This document shows, piece after piece, positions 47,058-55,919 of a DNA stretch of 64,000 bases. The notes beneath the pieces are model-generated. The model was not told the DNA's origin. It saw nothing but the letters and a program-made list of their open reading frames with translations, and ran no database searches. The position numbers and the translations under genes are program-made. This DNA comes from Ga0077555 sp041397775 (GTDB lineage: Bacteria > Pseudomonadota > Alphaproteobacteria > Rhizobiales > Hyphomicrobiaceae), in assembly GCA_041397775.1 (NCBI GenBank), contig JAWKWB010000008.1:1-64000 (forward strand), read 5' to 3'. Position 1 is the stretch's first letter; each line of letters starts with the position of its first letter.

Positions 47058-47569
47058 CGCTTCCTGGAATGACGGCTCGTCCGCCCACAAGACTTCGCGA
47101 AACGAACACATTGAGCAAAAGCCGGACCGATAACGACCCCGGCGACGATTTCATTCTGCGCGACTTGTTCCCACCCCGATAACGCAGCGCGAAAAAGCCT
47201 ATTCCCTGTCTTTCGATTTTACGAACGGCATATTTATGGCGAGGCCTTTCCATGACCAATCCATCCCGACGACAAGCACCCGTCACAATTCAATTATTGA
47301 AGAATCGTCACATTCCCGCCGAATTCACGGCACTCATTGTCGGCCGCGCGATGCCCTCCCGAGATTACCCGACACCGTATCGGCCGGCGTGCCTCTTCGA
47401 GGCTGCTGGCGACCTCGCCATCTCTGAAGCAGGGAAGATGCAAAAGATCGCAGAAATCTCCTCGTTGCCGCCGCGCAATGCCGGTCGCCCTCGCCCCCCT
47501 CTGCCTCCTCCCGCTGCACGCCGACATGCTTCGTCCCCGCCGGGCGCCCCGTCACGTCGCCAACGCGCG
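47058..47569. promoter_or_regulatory. Divergent control region of the electron-transfer island
   Basis: 512 bp between the leftward oxidoreductase and the rightward cytochrome genes. 47195-47330 is AT-rich (TTTCGATTTTACG, CATATTTATGG, CAATTCAATTATTGAAG), the likely promoter area. The rightward frame stays open from 47252, but that extension is Pro/Arg-rich and unlike the family. I see no clear Fnr or Crp box. Confidence 0.4.
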
Positions 47570-48436
47570 ATGGACTACGGGCACTACATGTCCCGTTCGA
47601 TCCTCAGGCTGGCGCCGCTCATCTTCGCCACCCTCACACTGGGAGCACTCGCCTCGGGTTGGCTGCAGAGGAATGAAGGACACCTCACGCCCGAAGCGGG
47701 CCTGGGCTATTGGCTGGGCATCATCGGCGGCACGATGCTTTTGGCGCTGCTCCTCTATCCCCTGCGCAAGCGCGTTCGCTTTCTCAATCGGCTGGGCAGC
47801 GTGCCCGGTTGGTTTCGCATTCATATGCTGCTGGGCGTCCTCGGACCGACGTTGATCCTGTTCCACAGCAACTTCGGTGTTGGGGCGCCCAACAGCGCCG
47901 TCTCGCTCGTGGCCATGCTCACGGTCGTCGCGAGCGGCATCGTCGGCCGGTATCTCTACTCCAAGGTTCATCGCGGCCTATACGGTCGCAAGACCGCACT
48001 CGCCGAAGTCCTGCAGGACACCGCCTTGCTGCGCGAACTGGTCGAGCGGGACGCTTCGGGCCTCAACGCCGTCATCGCCGATCTCCGGGACTTCGAGACG
48101 CATGCCCTTCGTGAGCGCCGTGGCGTCCTTGCCCAGCTCGGCAGTGCCCTCGTCGTCGGCATGCGCGCGCGCAGGTGCAGCAGACGCGCTATTGGCAGGA
48201 TCCACAGGGCACTGCGACAGCACGTCAAGGCCGGCAGCATGAGCCCCCGCGACGCGAGGCGGGCGAAGGCCTCGATACGCGCCGACCTGGCTTTGTATTT
48301 CAGCGCCGCCCGGGCAGCATCCCGCTTTGCAATCTACGAGCGCCTTTTTGCCTTGTGGCACATGCTCCACCTGCCGCTGTTCCTGCTTCTCGTCGTCACG
48401 GCAGCGATCCATATCGTCGCCGTCCATCGCTATTGA
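47570..48436 (+). CDS. Cytochrome b-like inner-membrane protein
   Basis: 288 residues, about five hydrophobic segments. Four histidines sit in membrane segments: FRIHMLLGVLGPTLILFHSNFG and LWHMLHLPLFLLLVVTAAIHIVAVHRY, a layout suited to two b-hemes as in b561/ferric-reductase-like proteins. Between them is a charged cytoplasmic or periplasmic loop of ~120 residues. It probably passes electrons from the quinone pool or the flavin/ferredoxin protein to the periplasmic multiheme cytochromes encoded next. The ATG at 47570 is chosen by domain start; another lies at 47588. Confidence 0.8.
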   Translation: MDYGHYMSRSILRLAPLIFATLTLGALASGWLQRNEGHLTPEAGLGYWLGIIGGTMLLALLLYPLRKRVRFLNRLGSVPGWFRIHMLLGVLGPTLILFHSNFGVGAPNSAVSLVAMLTVVASGIVGRYLYSKVHRGLYGRKTALAEVLQDTALLRELVERDASGLNAVIADLRDFETHALRERRGVLAQLGSALVVGMRARRCSRRAIGRIHRALRQHVKAGSMSPRDARRAKASIRADLALYFSAARAASRFAIYERLFALWHMLHLPLFLLLVVTAAIHIVAVHRY

Positions 48437-48458
48437 TCGCCCGGCGGGAGTTCGGCAC

Positions 48459-49817
48459 GTGCGCCATGTCGCGATCATCATCGCAAGTCTCCTCACGCTG
48501 CTTGCCGCCGGGCCCGCCAGCGCACAGACCATGTTCGAGCGTCTCGTCATGCCTGGACCGCTGATAAAAGGGCATGCCGACCTCGAGAAAACCTGCAGCA
48601 ACTGCCATGAGGACTTTGCCAAGAAGGGCCAGACGCCGCGCTGCCTCGCCTGCCACAAGCAGATCGCGAGCGATCGTTCCCGAAAGTCCGGCTTTCACGG
48701 CACTGAGCCGGAGGCGTCGACCGGCGAGTGCCGCGCATGCCACACCGATCACAAGGGCCGCAAGGCCGTGATCGTCCAATTCGACAAGGAAACCTTCAGC
48801 CACGCATTCACACGCTTCGCCCTGACCGGCGCCCACAAGAGCGCACGCTGCGACGGGTGCCACAAACCTGCGCAAAAATATCGGGCGGCACCTTCGCAAT
48901 GCGTCGAATGCCACCGGCAATCCGATACCCACAAGGGAAGCCTGGGAAACAATTGCGCCAGCTGCCATTCCGACACCGCCTGGACGAAGACGAAGCGGTT
49001 CGATCATGCCGCCACGCGCTTTTCGCTCACTGGCGCTCACGGCAAGGTTGCGTGCGCCGGCTGCCACGCGGGGGAGCGCTACAAGAACACGCCCAGATCA
49101 TGTGTTGCCTGCCACGGCATCCAGGATCCCCATGGCCGGCGCAATGGTACGAAATGCGACACGTGCCACACGGCGATGAAATGGACCGATATAAAATTTG
49201 ATCATGCCAAGGCGACGAAATTCCCGCTGAAGGGTGCACATGCGCGGCAGAAATGCGCCACTTGCCACACCGGCGACCTCTACAAGGACAAGCTGTCGAC
49301 GACATGCGTCTCCTGTCACCGGAAGAACGATCCGCACAAGGGGCAGCTCGGAACCCGCTGCAGTGAATGCCACGACGAGCGTGGCTGGCGAAAAACGGTC
49401 CGCTTCGACCACGATTTGACGCGTTTTCCCCTCCTCGGCCTGCACGTCGCGGTGCCCTGCGAGGAGTGCCATCGAACACCGCGGTTCAAGGATGCGCAGG
49501 CTGCGTGCGCTACCTGCCACGCCGATACGCACCACAAGGGCCGTTTCGGCGAGAAATGCGCCAATTGTCATAACCCCAATGGCTGGACACGCTGGTTGTT
49601 CGACCATGACAAACAGACGGCTTTTCGCCTAACGGGTTCCCACCAGCGCCTGCAATGCCACGCATGCCATCGCGCGACCGCAGCCCAAAAACCGAAACTG
49701 AGCACATCGTGTTTTTCCTGCCATTCAACTGACGATGCGCACGACGGCGCATTGGGACGCAAATGCGAAACCTGCCACACAACCCGCACATTTCGGGATG
49801 CAAGAAAACAGCGATAG
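48459..49817 (+). CDS. Periplasmic multiheme cytochrome c with 18 CxxCH motifs
   Basis: 452 residues starting with GTG at 48459 (GGGAG 8 bases before). Signal peptide: HVAIIIASLLTLLAAGPASAQ. I count 18 CxxCH heme-binding sites. Extra histidines recur in F-D-H and H-K-G motifs at regular spacing, fitting bis-histidine ligation as in the cytochrome c3/NapC-like families. It is an electron conduit in the periplasm. It starts 22 bp after the cytochrome b-like gene. Homology with the 21-heme protein is evident (RFDHAATRF-L-GAH versus RFDHAAIGF-L-GGH). Confidence 0.93.
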   Translation: MRHVAIIIASLLTLLAAGPASAQTMFERLVMPGPLIKGHADLEKTCSNCHEDFAKKGQTPRCLACHKQIASDRSRKSGFHGTEPEASTGECRACHTDHKGRKAVIVQFDKETFSHAFTRFALTGAHKSARCDGCHKPAQKYRAAPSQCVECHRQSDTHKGSLGNNCASCHSDTAWTKTKRFDHAATRFSLTGAHGKVACAGCHAGERYKNTPRSCVACHGIQDPHGRRNGTKCDTCHTAMKWTDIKFDHAKATKFPLKGAHARQKCATCHTGDLYKDKLSTTCVSCHRKNDPHKGQLGTRCSECHDERGWRKTVRFDHDLTRFPLLGLHVAVPCEECHRTPRFKDAQAACATCHADTHHKGRFGEKCANCHNPNGWTRWLFDHDKQTAFRLTGSHQRLQCHACHRATAAQKPKLSTSCFSCHSTDDAHDGALGRKCETCHTTRTFRDARKQR

Positions 49818-50037
49818 CTCGCATGAGGCAGCCGATCGCCGAACGAGGAATATCGTCCTGATGCCGATCGTTATCACTATCGATGCATACACGTCGGCCG
49901 CTTACAGACAGGCTGGCGAAACATCGATACTGCGCGTCGTACCGTTTTTCGTCGCGGAGAATTAAGGGCCTGGGGGGCCAACCGGGGGACTGCGGGTTTC
50001 ATTGTTCCGCGCGTAGTCCATTGTTTCGAGGGAATAG

Positions 50038-51621
50038 ATGACGACGCGGTTTACGACACGCGCCTTCCTGCTCGTCATTCTTGCGCTGTTCATCGGCTCG
50101 CCACTGCAACCGGCGGCGGCGCAGCAGGGTAATGCCGGTCGCTTCGACCACGCAGCAATCGGCTTTCCGCTTTCGGGCGGCCACGCGAACGTGGACTGCG
50201 CGAGCTGCCACACCGGTGGCCGGTTCCTCGGCACGCCACGCCGGTGCTCGGCCTGCCATAACGGCAGCCGCGCGATCGGCAAACCCGGCGAACACGTCCG
50301 GTCGGCCAATGCGTGCGAAGGCTGCCATTCGATCTCGTCTTGGCAGACGACGCGCGTGGACCACACTTTGCTGTCGGGCACCTGCGCCAGCTGCCACAAC
50401 GGGCGCACTGCCCGGGGAAAACCAGCCAATCACACGATCACCACCGCGCCTTGCGAGACCTGCCATCGCAGCACCGTCTCCTTTGCCGGCGCCCGCATGG
50501 ACCACACCGGCATCTCCGGCAATTGCGCCAGCTGCCACAACGGCACCACCGCGCGCGGCAAGCCCCAGGGACACATCATCACCACCGCGCCCTGCGAGAC
50601 CTGCCATCGCAGCACCGTCTCCTTTGCCGGCGCCCGCATGGACCACGCCGGCATCTCCGGCAATTGCGCCAGCTGCCACAACGGCACCACCGCGCGCGGC
50701 AAGCCCCAGGGACACATCATCACCACCGCACCCTGCGAGACCTGCCATCGCAGCACCGTCTCCTTTGCCGGCGCCCGCATGGACCACGCCGGTATCTCCG
50801 GCAACTGCGCCAGTTGCCACAACGGCACCACCGCACGCGGCAAGCCCCAGGGACACATCGTCACCACCGCTCCGTGCGAAACGTGCCATCGCAGCACCGT
50901 CTCCTTTGCCGGCGCCCGCATGGACCACACCGGCATCTCCGGCAATTGCGCCAGCTGCCACAACGGCACCACCGCGCGCGGCAAGCCCCAGGGACACATC
51001 ATCACCACCGCACCGTGCGAAACGTGCCATCGCAGCACCGTCTCCTTTGCCGGCGCCCGCATGGACCACGCCGGCATCTCCGGCAATTGCGCCAGCTGCC
51101 ACAACGGCACAACCGCGCGCGGCAAGCCCCAGGGACACATCATCACCACCGCACCGTGCGAGACCTGCCATCGCAGCACCGTCTCCTTTGCCGGCGCCCG
51201 CATGGACCACGCCGGCATCTCCGGCAATTGCGCCAGCTGCCACAACGGCACAACCGCGCGCGGCAAGCCCCAGGGACACATCGTCACCACCGCTCCGTGC
51301 GAGACCTGCCATCGCAGCACCGTCTCCTTTGCCGGCGCCCGCATGGACCACGCCGGCATCTCCGGCAATTGCGCCAGCTGCCACAACGGCACAACCGCGC
51401 GCGGCAAGCCACAGGGACACATCGTCACCACCGCCCCCTGCGAAACGTGCCATCGCAGCACCGTCTCCTTTGCCGGCGCCCGCATGGACCACGCCGGCAT
51501 CTCCGGCAACTGCGCCAGCTGCCACAACGGCACCACCGCTCCGGGCAAGCCACGAGAGCATCCGGCGACCTCCGCACCTTGTGAAAATTGCCACCGCAGC
51601 ACTTCGAGTTGGAGCCGATGA
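50038..51621 (+). CDS. Repeat-built multiheme cytochrome c with 21 CxxCH motifs
   Basis: 527 residues. A signal peptide (FLLVILALFIGSPLQPAAAQ) is followed by an N-terminal part with four CxxCH sites. Then eight nearly identical 47-residue units follow, each with CETCH and CASCH plus two more histidines (G-H-I and M-D-H), and a last CENCH: 21 hemes in total. Each unit thus supplies two hemes and two possible distal ligands. A wire-like stacked array is likely. The stop overlaps the outer-membrane barrel gene (ATGA), so the two are coupled and probably form a complex. Confidence 0.92.
   Translation: MTTRFTTRAFLLVILALFIGSPLQPAAAQQGNAGRFDHAAIGFPLSGGHANVDCASCHTGGRFLGTPRRCSACHNGSRAIGKPGEHVRSANACEGCHSISSWQTTRVDHTLLSGTCASCHNGRTARGKPANHTITTAPCETCHRSTVSFAGARMDHTGISGNCASCHNGTTARGKPQGHIITTAPCETCHRSTVSFAGARMDHAGISGNCASCHNGTTARGKPQGHIITTAPCETCHRSTVSFAGARMDHAGISGNCASCHNGTTARGKPQGHIVTTAPCETCHRSTVSFAGARMDHTGISGNCASCHNGTTARGKPQGHIITTAPCETCHRSTVSFAGARMDHAGISGNCASCHNGTTARGKPQGHIITTAPCETCHRSTVSFAGARMDHAGISGNCASCHNGTTARGKPQGHIVTTAPCETCHRSTVSFAGARMDHAGISGNCASCHNGTTARGKPQGHIVTTAPCETCHRSTVSFAGARMDHAGISGNCASCHNGTTAPGKPREHPATSAPCENCHRSTSSWSR
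50452..51579 (+). repeat. Eight tandem 141-bp repeats inside the 21-heme cytochrome gene
   Basis: TGC of the CETCH motif recurs every 141 bp from 50452 to 51439, with only scattered substitutions between copies. A degenerate copy of 138 bp precedes it (from 50314). The period is a multiple of 3, so copy number can change without breaking the frame, and several other frames are open through it as an artefact. Confidence 0.95.
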
Positions 51622-54044
51622 CAAAACACGCATCCCCACGACGCGCGTCCGCTCGCGGCGCCGCGCCGGCCGGCTCGAAGCACGTGGCCGCGCACAATCG
51701 CATCTGCGCGCGACGAGTGCCCGCGGCGTGCATTGCCATTGCCATTGCCGCCCTCGCCATCGCGGGTGGGGCGGCAGGCACGGCAGCGCGCGCCGAACCG
51801 GTAACCGATCAGGTCCTGTCCGATTTGCAGATCGCGACGAAAAACGGCTGCAAGCTGTTGCGCATCGGCTTCAACATCCGCATTCGGTACGTCGGGCACT
51901 TTCCGCAACGCCACGGGACCGAAGCCAGGATATCCGTACAGCCCATCGATCCCGCGCATGCAGCGGCAGCACTGTCGTCGCTGCGGGAGGCCCTTCGCAT
52001 CCCCGACACGGCACGCGCCCTCGTCAAGTCGATCGATTTCGAGGCCGGCCGCGCTGGCATGCCGACATTGATCGTTCAGTTCTCCAAGCCGACGACTTTC
52101 AGCATCGCGGCCGGCCGCGACTTCGAAAGCATCGTCATTGCCGCGGCCGGTGCCCGCGCCAAATCCGCATGCAAGCCGTTATTCCCGGTCGGCTTCGGCA
52201 AGTGGGACACGACCATCGCCATCGAGAAGACGCGCAAGACGAGCGGATCGCCGGATGCGGGCCCGGCGCGCGGCGGATTGCCGAAATGGAACATGGCGCG
52301 TCCGGCAGGCGCCATCTCGGCACGCGATCAGCGCGCTGCAGATGCCGCCATGGACGAAGCGCGGGCCGCACTGAAGAAAGGCGATCGCGCCGGTGCTGCG
52401 CGTCTCCTCGTCAAGGTGCTGCGCATGCGGGAAAATCCCCGCAGTCCCGAAGCCCAGGAGTTGCTCGGCGTCGTTTATCAAAAGCACAGGCAGACCGCCG
52501 ACGCGCGATCGCTCTATGAGGACTATTTGCGCCGCTATCCCAAGTCGTCCGGCACCGAGGGTGTGCGCCAGCGGCTCGACGCGATCCTGACGGCCCAAGC
52601 CCAGCACGGTGAACCGCTGAGGGCACCCCGCTCACGCTGGAGCGACAGAAAGTCGGCACCATCGGGCGTGTCGACGTGGACGACGTCGGGCAGCTTCTCC
52701 CAGTTCTATGTCCGCGATGACAGCTTCCGTGTCGTACGCGACCCGACGCTGCCGCCCATCCTCAACGCCGACAAGGAGGATCATCGCATCCACCGCAACG
52801 CGCTGCTGTCGAGCTTCGATCTCATCGGCACCTGGAAAACCGATCAGCTCAAATCCAAGTTTCGCTTTTCAGGAACCGAGGAGCACGACTTCGGACGCAA
52901 CGAGGAAGTGATTGGCGTTTCCGCGCTGTTTCTCGAAACCGCCGTCAAGGACTGGGCGACAACGGTGAAACTTGGACGGCAAACCCGCAATACCGGTGGC
53001 GTGCTCGGCCGTTTCGACGGTGCGCTCGTCAGCTGGCAAGGCACGCCATGGCTGCGCTGGAACGTGGTCGGGGGATCGCCAGTCGCCAGCCGGCGGGACG
53101 AACCCTTCAAGGACGAGAAATACTTCCTCGGCACGAGCCTCGACATCGGCACGCTCATTGCGGGTTTCGACACGAGTTTCTTCGCGATCCAGCAGCAGAT
53201 CGGCAGCGTCGTCGATCGCCAGGCCATCGGCGCGGAATTCCGTTACCTCGACACCGCACGGGCCGCATTTCTGACCGTCGACTACGATACGCACTTCAAC
53301 GAATTCAATGCCGCGATATTCAGCGGATCCTGGACATTCGCCGACAAGTCGGTGCTGAGCGGCGGTGTCGACTATCGCAAATCGCCCTACTTGACGAGCT
53401 GGAACGCGCTCATCGGGCAGCGGGCCCGCACACTGTTCGAACTCCTTCGCCTGCGCACCCGCGAAGAGCTCGGCCAGATGGCACTCGATCGCACGGCGAC
53501 ATACACCTCCGCCAGCGTCGGCTATTCCCGTTACTTGACCGACCGCATCCAGGTCAGCGCGAACGTCACGGCGGCGCACATCGACGGCACCATCGCGTCG
53601 TATGGCGTCGATGCGATGCCGTCCACGGGAACCGAACTCTACTACTCCGCCCAGGTGACCGGCACGAGCATGATCTGGGACGGCGATCTCTTCGCGGCTG
53701 GCGTGCGCCTCGCCGATCGGGAGGATTCCAATACCTACGCTCTGGATCTGGGCACGCGCATTCCCCTCGGCATGAATTGGCGGATCAATCCACGGCTGCT
53801 GCTCAGCTACCGCGAAGGCAAGACGACCGACCTGACAGAGTATGCCGTCCTGCCAACCGTACTTTTCAATTATGCGCTGACGAAGGATCTGAGCTTCGAG
53901 ATGGAAGTAGGCGCGCGGCGCTCGTGGCGCGAAATGGCCGGGGTCCGGGAAGACGATACCGAACTCTTCTTCACCATCGGCTATCGCTACGACTTCTTTG
54001 CCGATGGACAGCGGCATTGCCCGATCGGCGCCTTGAAATGCTGA
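51618..54044 (+). CDS. Outer-membrane beta-barrel protein with TPR-like N-terminal domain
   Basis: 808 residues. A long signal region (about 30-55; basic then Ala-rich, ending AARAEP) is followed by a periplasmic part. It holds an AMIN-like stretch (about 60-190) and a TPR-like segment (ARAALKKGDRAGAARLLVKVL... to about 320). From about 350 to the end, alternating aromatic/polar strands typical of a large barrel run to YRYDFFADGQ. Its start overlaps the 21-heme cytochrome stop (ATGA). By analogy with porin-cytochrome conduits (MtrAB type) it may sheath a cytochrome across the outer membrane; no direct sequence similarity to MtrB is claimed. Confidence 0.75.
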   Translation: MTKHASPRRASARGAAPAGSKHVAAHNRICARRVPAACIAIAIAALAIAGGAAGTAARAEPVTDQVLSDLQIATKNGCKLLRIGFNIRIRYVGHFPQRHGTEARISVQPIDPAHAAAALSSLREALRIPDTARALVKSIDFEAGRAGMPTLIVQFSKPTTFSIAAGRDFESIVIAAAGARAKSACKPLFPVGFGKWDTTIAIEKTRKTSGSPDAGPARGGLPKWNMARPAGAISARDQRAADAAMDEARAALKKGDRAGAARLLVKVLRMRENPRSPEAQELLGVVYQKHRQTADARSLYEDYLRRYPKSSGTEGVRQRLDAILTAQAQHGEPLRAPRSRWSDRKSAPSGVSTWTTSGSFSQFYVRDDSFRVVRDPTLPPILNADKEDHRIHRNALLSSFDLIGTWKTDQLKSKFRFSGTEEHDFGRNEEVIGVSALFLETAVKDWATTVKLGRQTRNTGGVLGRFDGALVSWQGTPWLRWNVVGGSPVASRRDEPFKDEKYFLGTSLDIGTLIAGFDTSFFAIQQQIGSVVDRQAIGAEFRYLDTARAAFLTVDYDTHFNEFNAAIFSGSWTFADKSVLSGGVDYRKSPYLTSWNALIGQRARTLFELLRLRTREELGQMALDRTATYTSASVGYSRYLTDRIQVSANVTAAHIDGTIASYGVDAMPSTGTELYYSAQVTGTSMIWDGDLFAAGVRLADREDSNTYALDLGTRIPLGMNWRINPRLLLSYREGKTTDLTEYAVLPTVLFNYALTKDLSFEMEVGARRSWREMAGVREDDTELFFTIGYRYDFFADGQRHCPIGALKC

Positions 54045-54062
54045 TACGTTTTCACAAGCCAA

Positions 54063-54117
54063 GGGTTCCGATATTTGCATCCCCTTGCCGGGCATCCGAG
54101 AGCAAATGTCGGAACCC
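54063..54117 (-). repeat. Palindromic intergenic repeat, copy 1
   Basis: GGGTTCCGATATTTGC and GCAAATGTCGGAACCC are 16-bp arms pairing with one G-T, around a 23-base centre. Read on the minus strand the element matches the copy at 60383-60434, including part of the centre (TGCTC-CGGA-G-CC-GCAAGGG). It lies between the barrel gene and the CcmI-like gene. Confidence 0.8.
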
Positions 54118-54145
54118 AAGGGCCAACAAAACGAGGAAACCAGTC

Positions 54146-54799
54146 ATGGCGATCGTCGCGTATCTCGGACTTTCGATCGGCGCATCGGCACTGGGGCTAT
54201 GGTTTCTGTCCCGTGGCTTATCGGGCGCCCCCACGCCTTACCGATCGGCCGTTATCGCCAACGTCCGATCCCCACGTGTGCTTGGCGCAATTCTACTCAT
54301 GACCGTCGCCGGGGCGGCAATTGCCCTTGGAGGAATTTCCCGAGACCCACCTGTTGCAGCCGCACCGGGATCGGATGACCCGGTTGCCAAACTCGCGGCG
54401 ATGACCGACCAGATGAGCCGCATACCCACGGCGTCCATCTCGACCCCGGTACCGCACCAGAACCTGCCCTCCGTCGACGAGATGATAGAGCGTCTCGCCA
54501 AGCGCCTCGAAGAAAACCCATCCGACGCGGACGGCTGGCGCATGCTGGGCTGGTCCCACCTTCACATGCAGCGCTATGAGGAGGCCGTCCGGGCCTATGC
54601 CCAGGCAGTCGGGCAGGCTCCGCAGGTCGCCAGCTATCGATCGAGCCACGCGGAGGCGCTGATACGCGCCGCGAACGGAACCGTTACGCAGGCCGCACGC
54701 GCGGAGATCCAGGAAGCCCTGCGCCTCGATCCCCGGGATGGCCTGGCGCTGAAGCTGCAGGCCACTCTTCGCACCGATGCCGGACGAAAGCCGCAGTAG
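54146..54799 (+). CDS. CcmI/NrfG-like TPR protein, probable cytochrome c maturation factor
   Basis: 217 residues. Two N-terminal hydrophobic segments (MAIVAYLGLSIGASALGLWFL and LGAILLMTVAGAAIALGG) are followed by a linker and TPR repeats from about 110 (VDEMIERLAKRLEENPSDADGWRMLGWSHLHMQRYEEAVRAYAQAV...). This is the layout of the CcmI/CycH or NrfG family, which holds apocytochrome c for heme attachment. Its place after three cytochrome-related genes supports that role. AGGA lies 9 bases before the ATG. Confidence 0.82.
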   Translation: MAIVAYLGLSIGASALGLWFLSRGLSGAPTPYRSAVIANVRSPRVLGAILLMTVAGAAIALGGISRDPPVAAAPGSDDPVAKLAAMTDQMSRIPTASISTPVPHQNLPSVDEMIERLAKRLEENPSDADGWRMLGWSHLHMQRYEEAVRAYAQAVGQAPQVASYRSSHAEALIRAANGTVTQAARAEIQEALRLDPRDGLALKLQATLRTDAGRKPQ

Positions 54800-54885
54800 A
54801 GCGCGCCAGCGCCGCCAGCGCAGGCCTCCACCAAGGCCGGGCGCTGCCGATAAAACAAATGAATCAGGTTCTTGGAAGATTGATC

Positions 54886-54977
54886 TGGCGGAGACGAGAG
54901 GATTCGAACCTCCGGTACCCATTTCTGAGTACAACGATTTAGCAAACCGCCGCCTTCAGCCACTCGGCCACGTCTCC
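54886..54977 (-). tRNA. tRNA-Ser (GCT)
   Basis: 92 bases with encoded CCA. The acceptor stem is GGAGACG/CGTCTCC. The D arm GGCCGAGTGGCTGAAGG is typical of serine tRNA. The anticodon loop TTGCTAA has GCT, a long variable arm (TTGTACTCAGAAATGGGTACC) follows, and the T arm is GGAGGTTCGAATCCTC. Confidence 0.96.
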
Positions 54978-55199
54978 GGACCCGGATGCCTATAGGCGGA
55001 TGAGGCCCGAAACGCAAGTCGCATTGCACGGTTGGCCGGCGAATGTGCGCCTCGCCGCCACACCGCCGCCCCTATGCCTGCGGCCCGCTGTTGCGCTTCC
55101 TGCATTTTCTTGGCACGGCAACAGGCGCCAGCCGAACGCACTCCCTGGGCATACGCGCTGCCGCGCCGGCGCCATGGCGGTTGCGCCACATGCGCTCGA

Positions 55200-55868
55200 C
55201 TACACGGGAACGCCCGACTTCGGCATCTTGGCGACCGCGTAATAGGCCCAGAGCAGGCGGGCTGCGACGCCCCGCCAGGGCCGCCAGCGCTCCGCGAACT
55301 CGGCCAGTTCCTTCGCAGTGGGCCGCGCCTCGAGATCCATGGCGATCTGCAACGCCACCTGGAGCGCCAGATCGCCGCTGGCGAAGGCATCCGGCCGCCC
55401 CAGGCAGAACATCTGGAAGATGTCCGACGTCCACGGGCCAACGCCGGGTATGCACGTCAGCACCTCGTGGATCTCCTCCTCGGGCAGGTGATCGAGGCGC
55501 GTGAGATCGAGGTCGGTGTCGACGATACGATTGGCGGCAGCCAGCAGCGTGCGGATCTTCGGCCGCGACAGACCGGCCGCGCGCAGGTCCGTCTCCGAGA
55601 CCGCGAGCAGGCGCACCGGCTCGAACGGCTTGACGGCCTCTGCCGTACGCGACCAGATTGCGGCCGCGCTGGCGACGGACAGCTGCTGGCCGACGATGAT
55701 CCGCGCCAGGCCCTCGAAACCCGCAGGCCGGCGCCGCAGGGGCGGGTCGCCGGCGTGGTCGTGCATCAGCCTGATCACGGCGCATTTGCGCCGCAGCGAC
55801 CGGATGCCCTTGCGGATATCGGCCTCGGTCTCGATGCAACGCAGGGCAGTGGTGCGCTTGGCGGCCAT
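55200..55868 (-). CDS. DNA-3-methyladenine glycosylase II (AlkA-type HhH-GPD)
   Basis: 222 residues. A helix-hairpin-helix (LTCIPGVGPWTSDIF) is followed by the catalytic aspartate in FASGDLALQ, the HhH-GPD signature. The upstream FEGLARIIVGQQLSVASAAAIW motif is that of AlkA/Mag1 proteins. It excises alkylated purines in base-excision repair. It has no 4Fe-4S cysteines, so it is not of the MutY/Nth group. The start at 55868 is the first ATG of the domain, divergent from gluQ with 51 bp between them. Confidence 0.93.
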   Translation of the reverse strand: MAAKRTTALRCIETEADIRKGIRSLRRKCAVIRLMHDHAGDPPLRRRPAGFEGLARIIVGQQLSVASAAAIWSRTAEAVKPFEPVRLLAVSETDLRAAGLSRPKIRTLLAAANRIVDTDLDLTRLDHLPEEEIHEVLTCIPGVGPWTSDIFQMFCLGRPDAFASGDLALQVALQIAMDLEARPTAKELAEFAERWRPWRGVAARLLWAYYAVAKMPKSGVPV

Positions 55869-55919
55869 GGCGATACTCGCGTCAGGGTTCGCGGGGCTGG
55901 ATCTATCGGGACGACAGGC

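Noticed and set aside
47252..47569. N-terminal extension of the cytochrome b-like gene from 47252
   Set aside because: Pro/Arg-rich residues unlike the family and an AT-rich promoter-like stretch; the membrane domain begins after 47570.
50452..51579. Possible CRISPR array
   Set aside because: The 141-bp units are contiguous with no unique spacers and encode heme motifs.
49999..52519. Long repetitive frames on both strands over the tandem repeats
   Set aside because: A 141-bp period keeps all six frames open; only the + frame with CxxCH motifs and signal peptide is biologically sensible.
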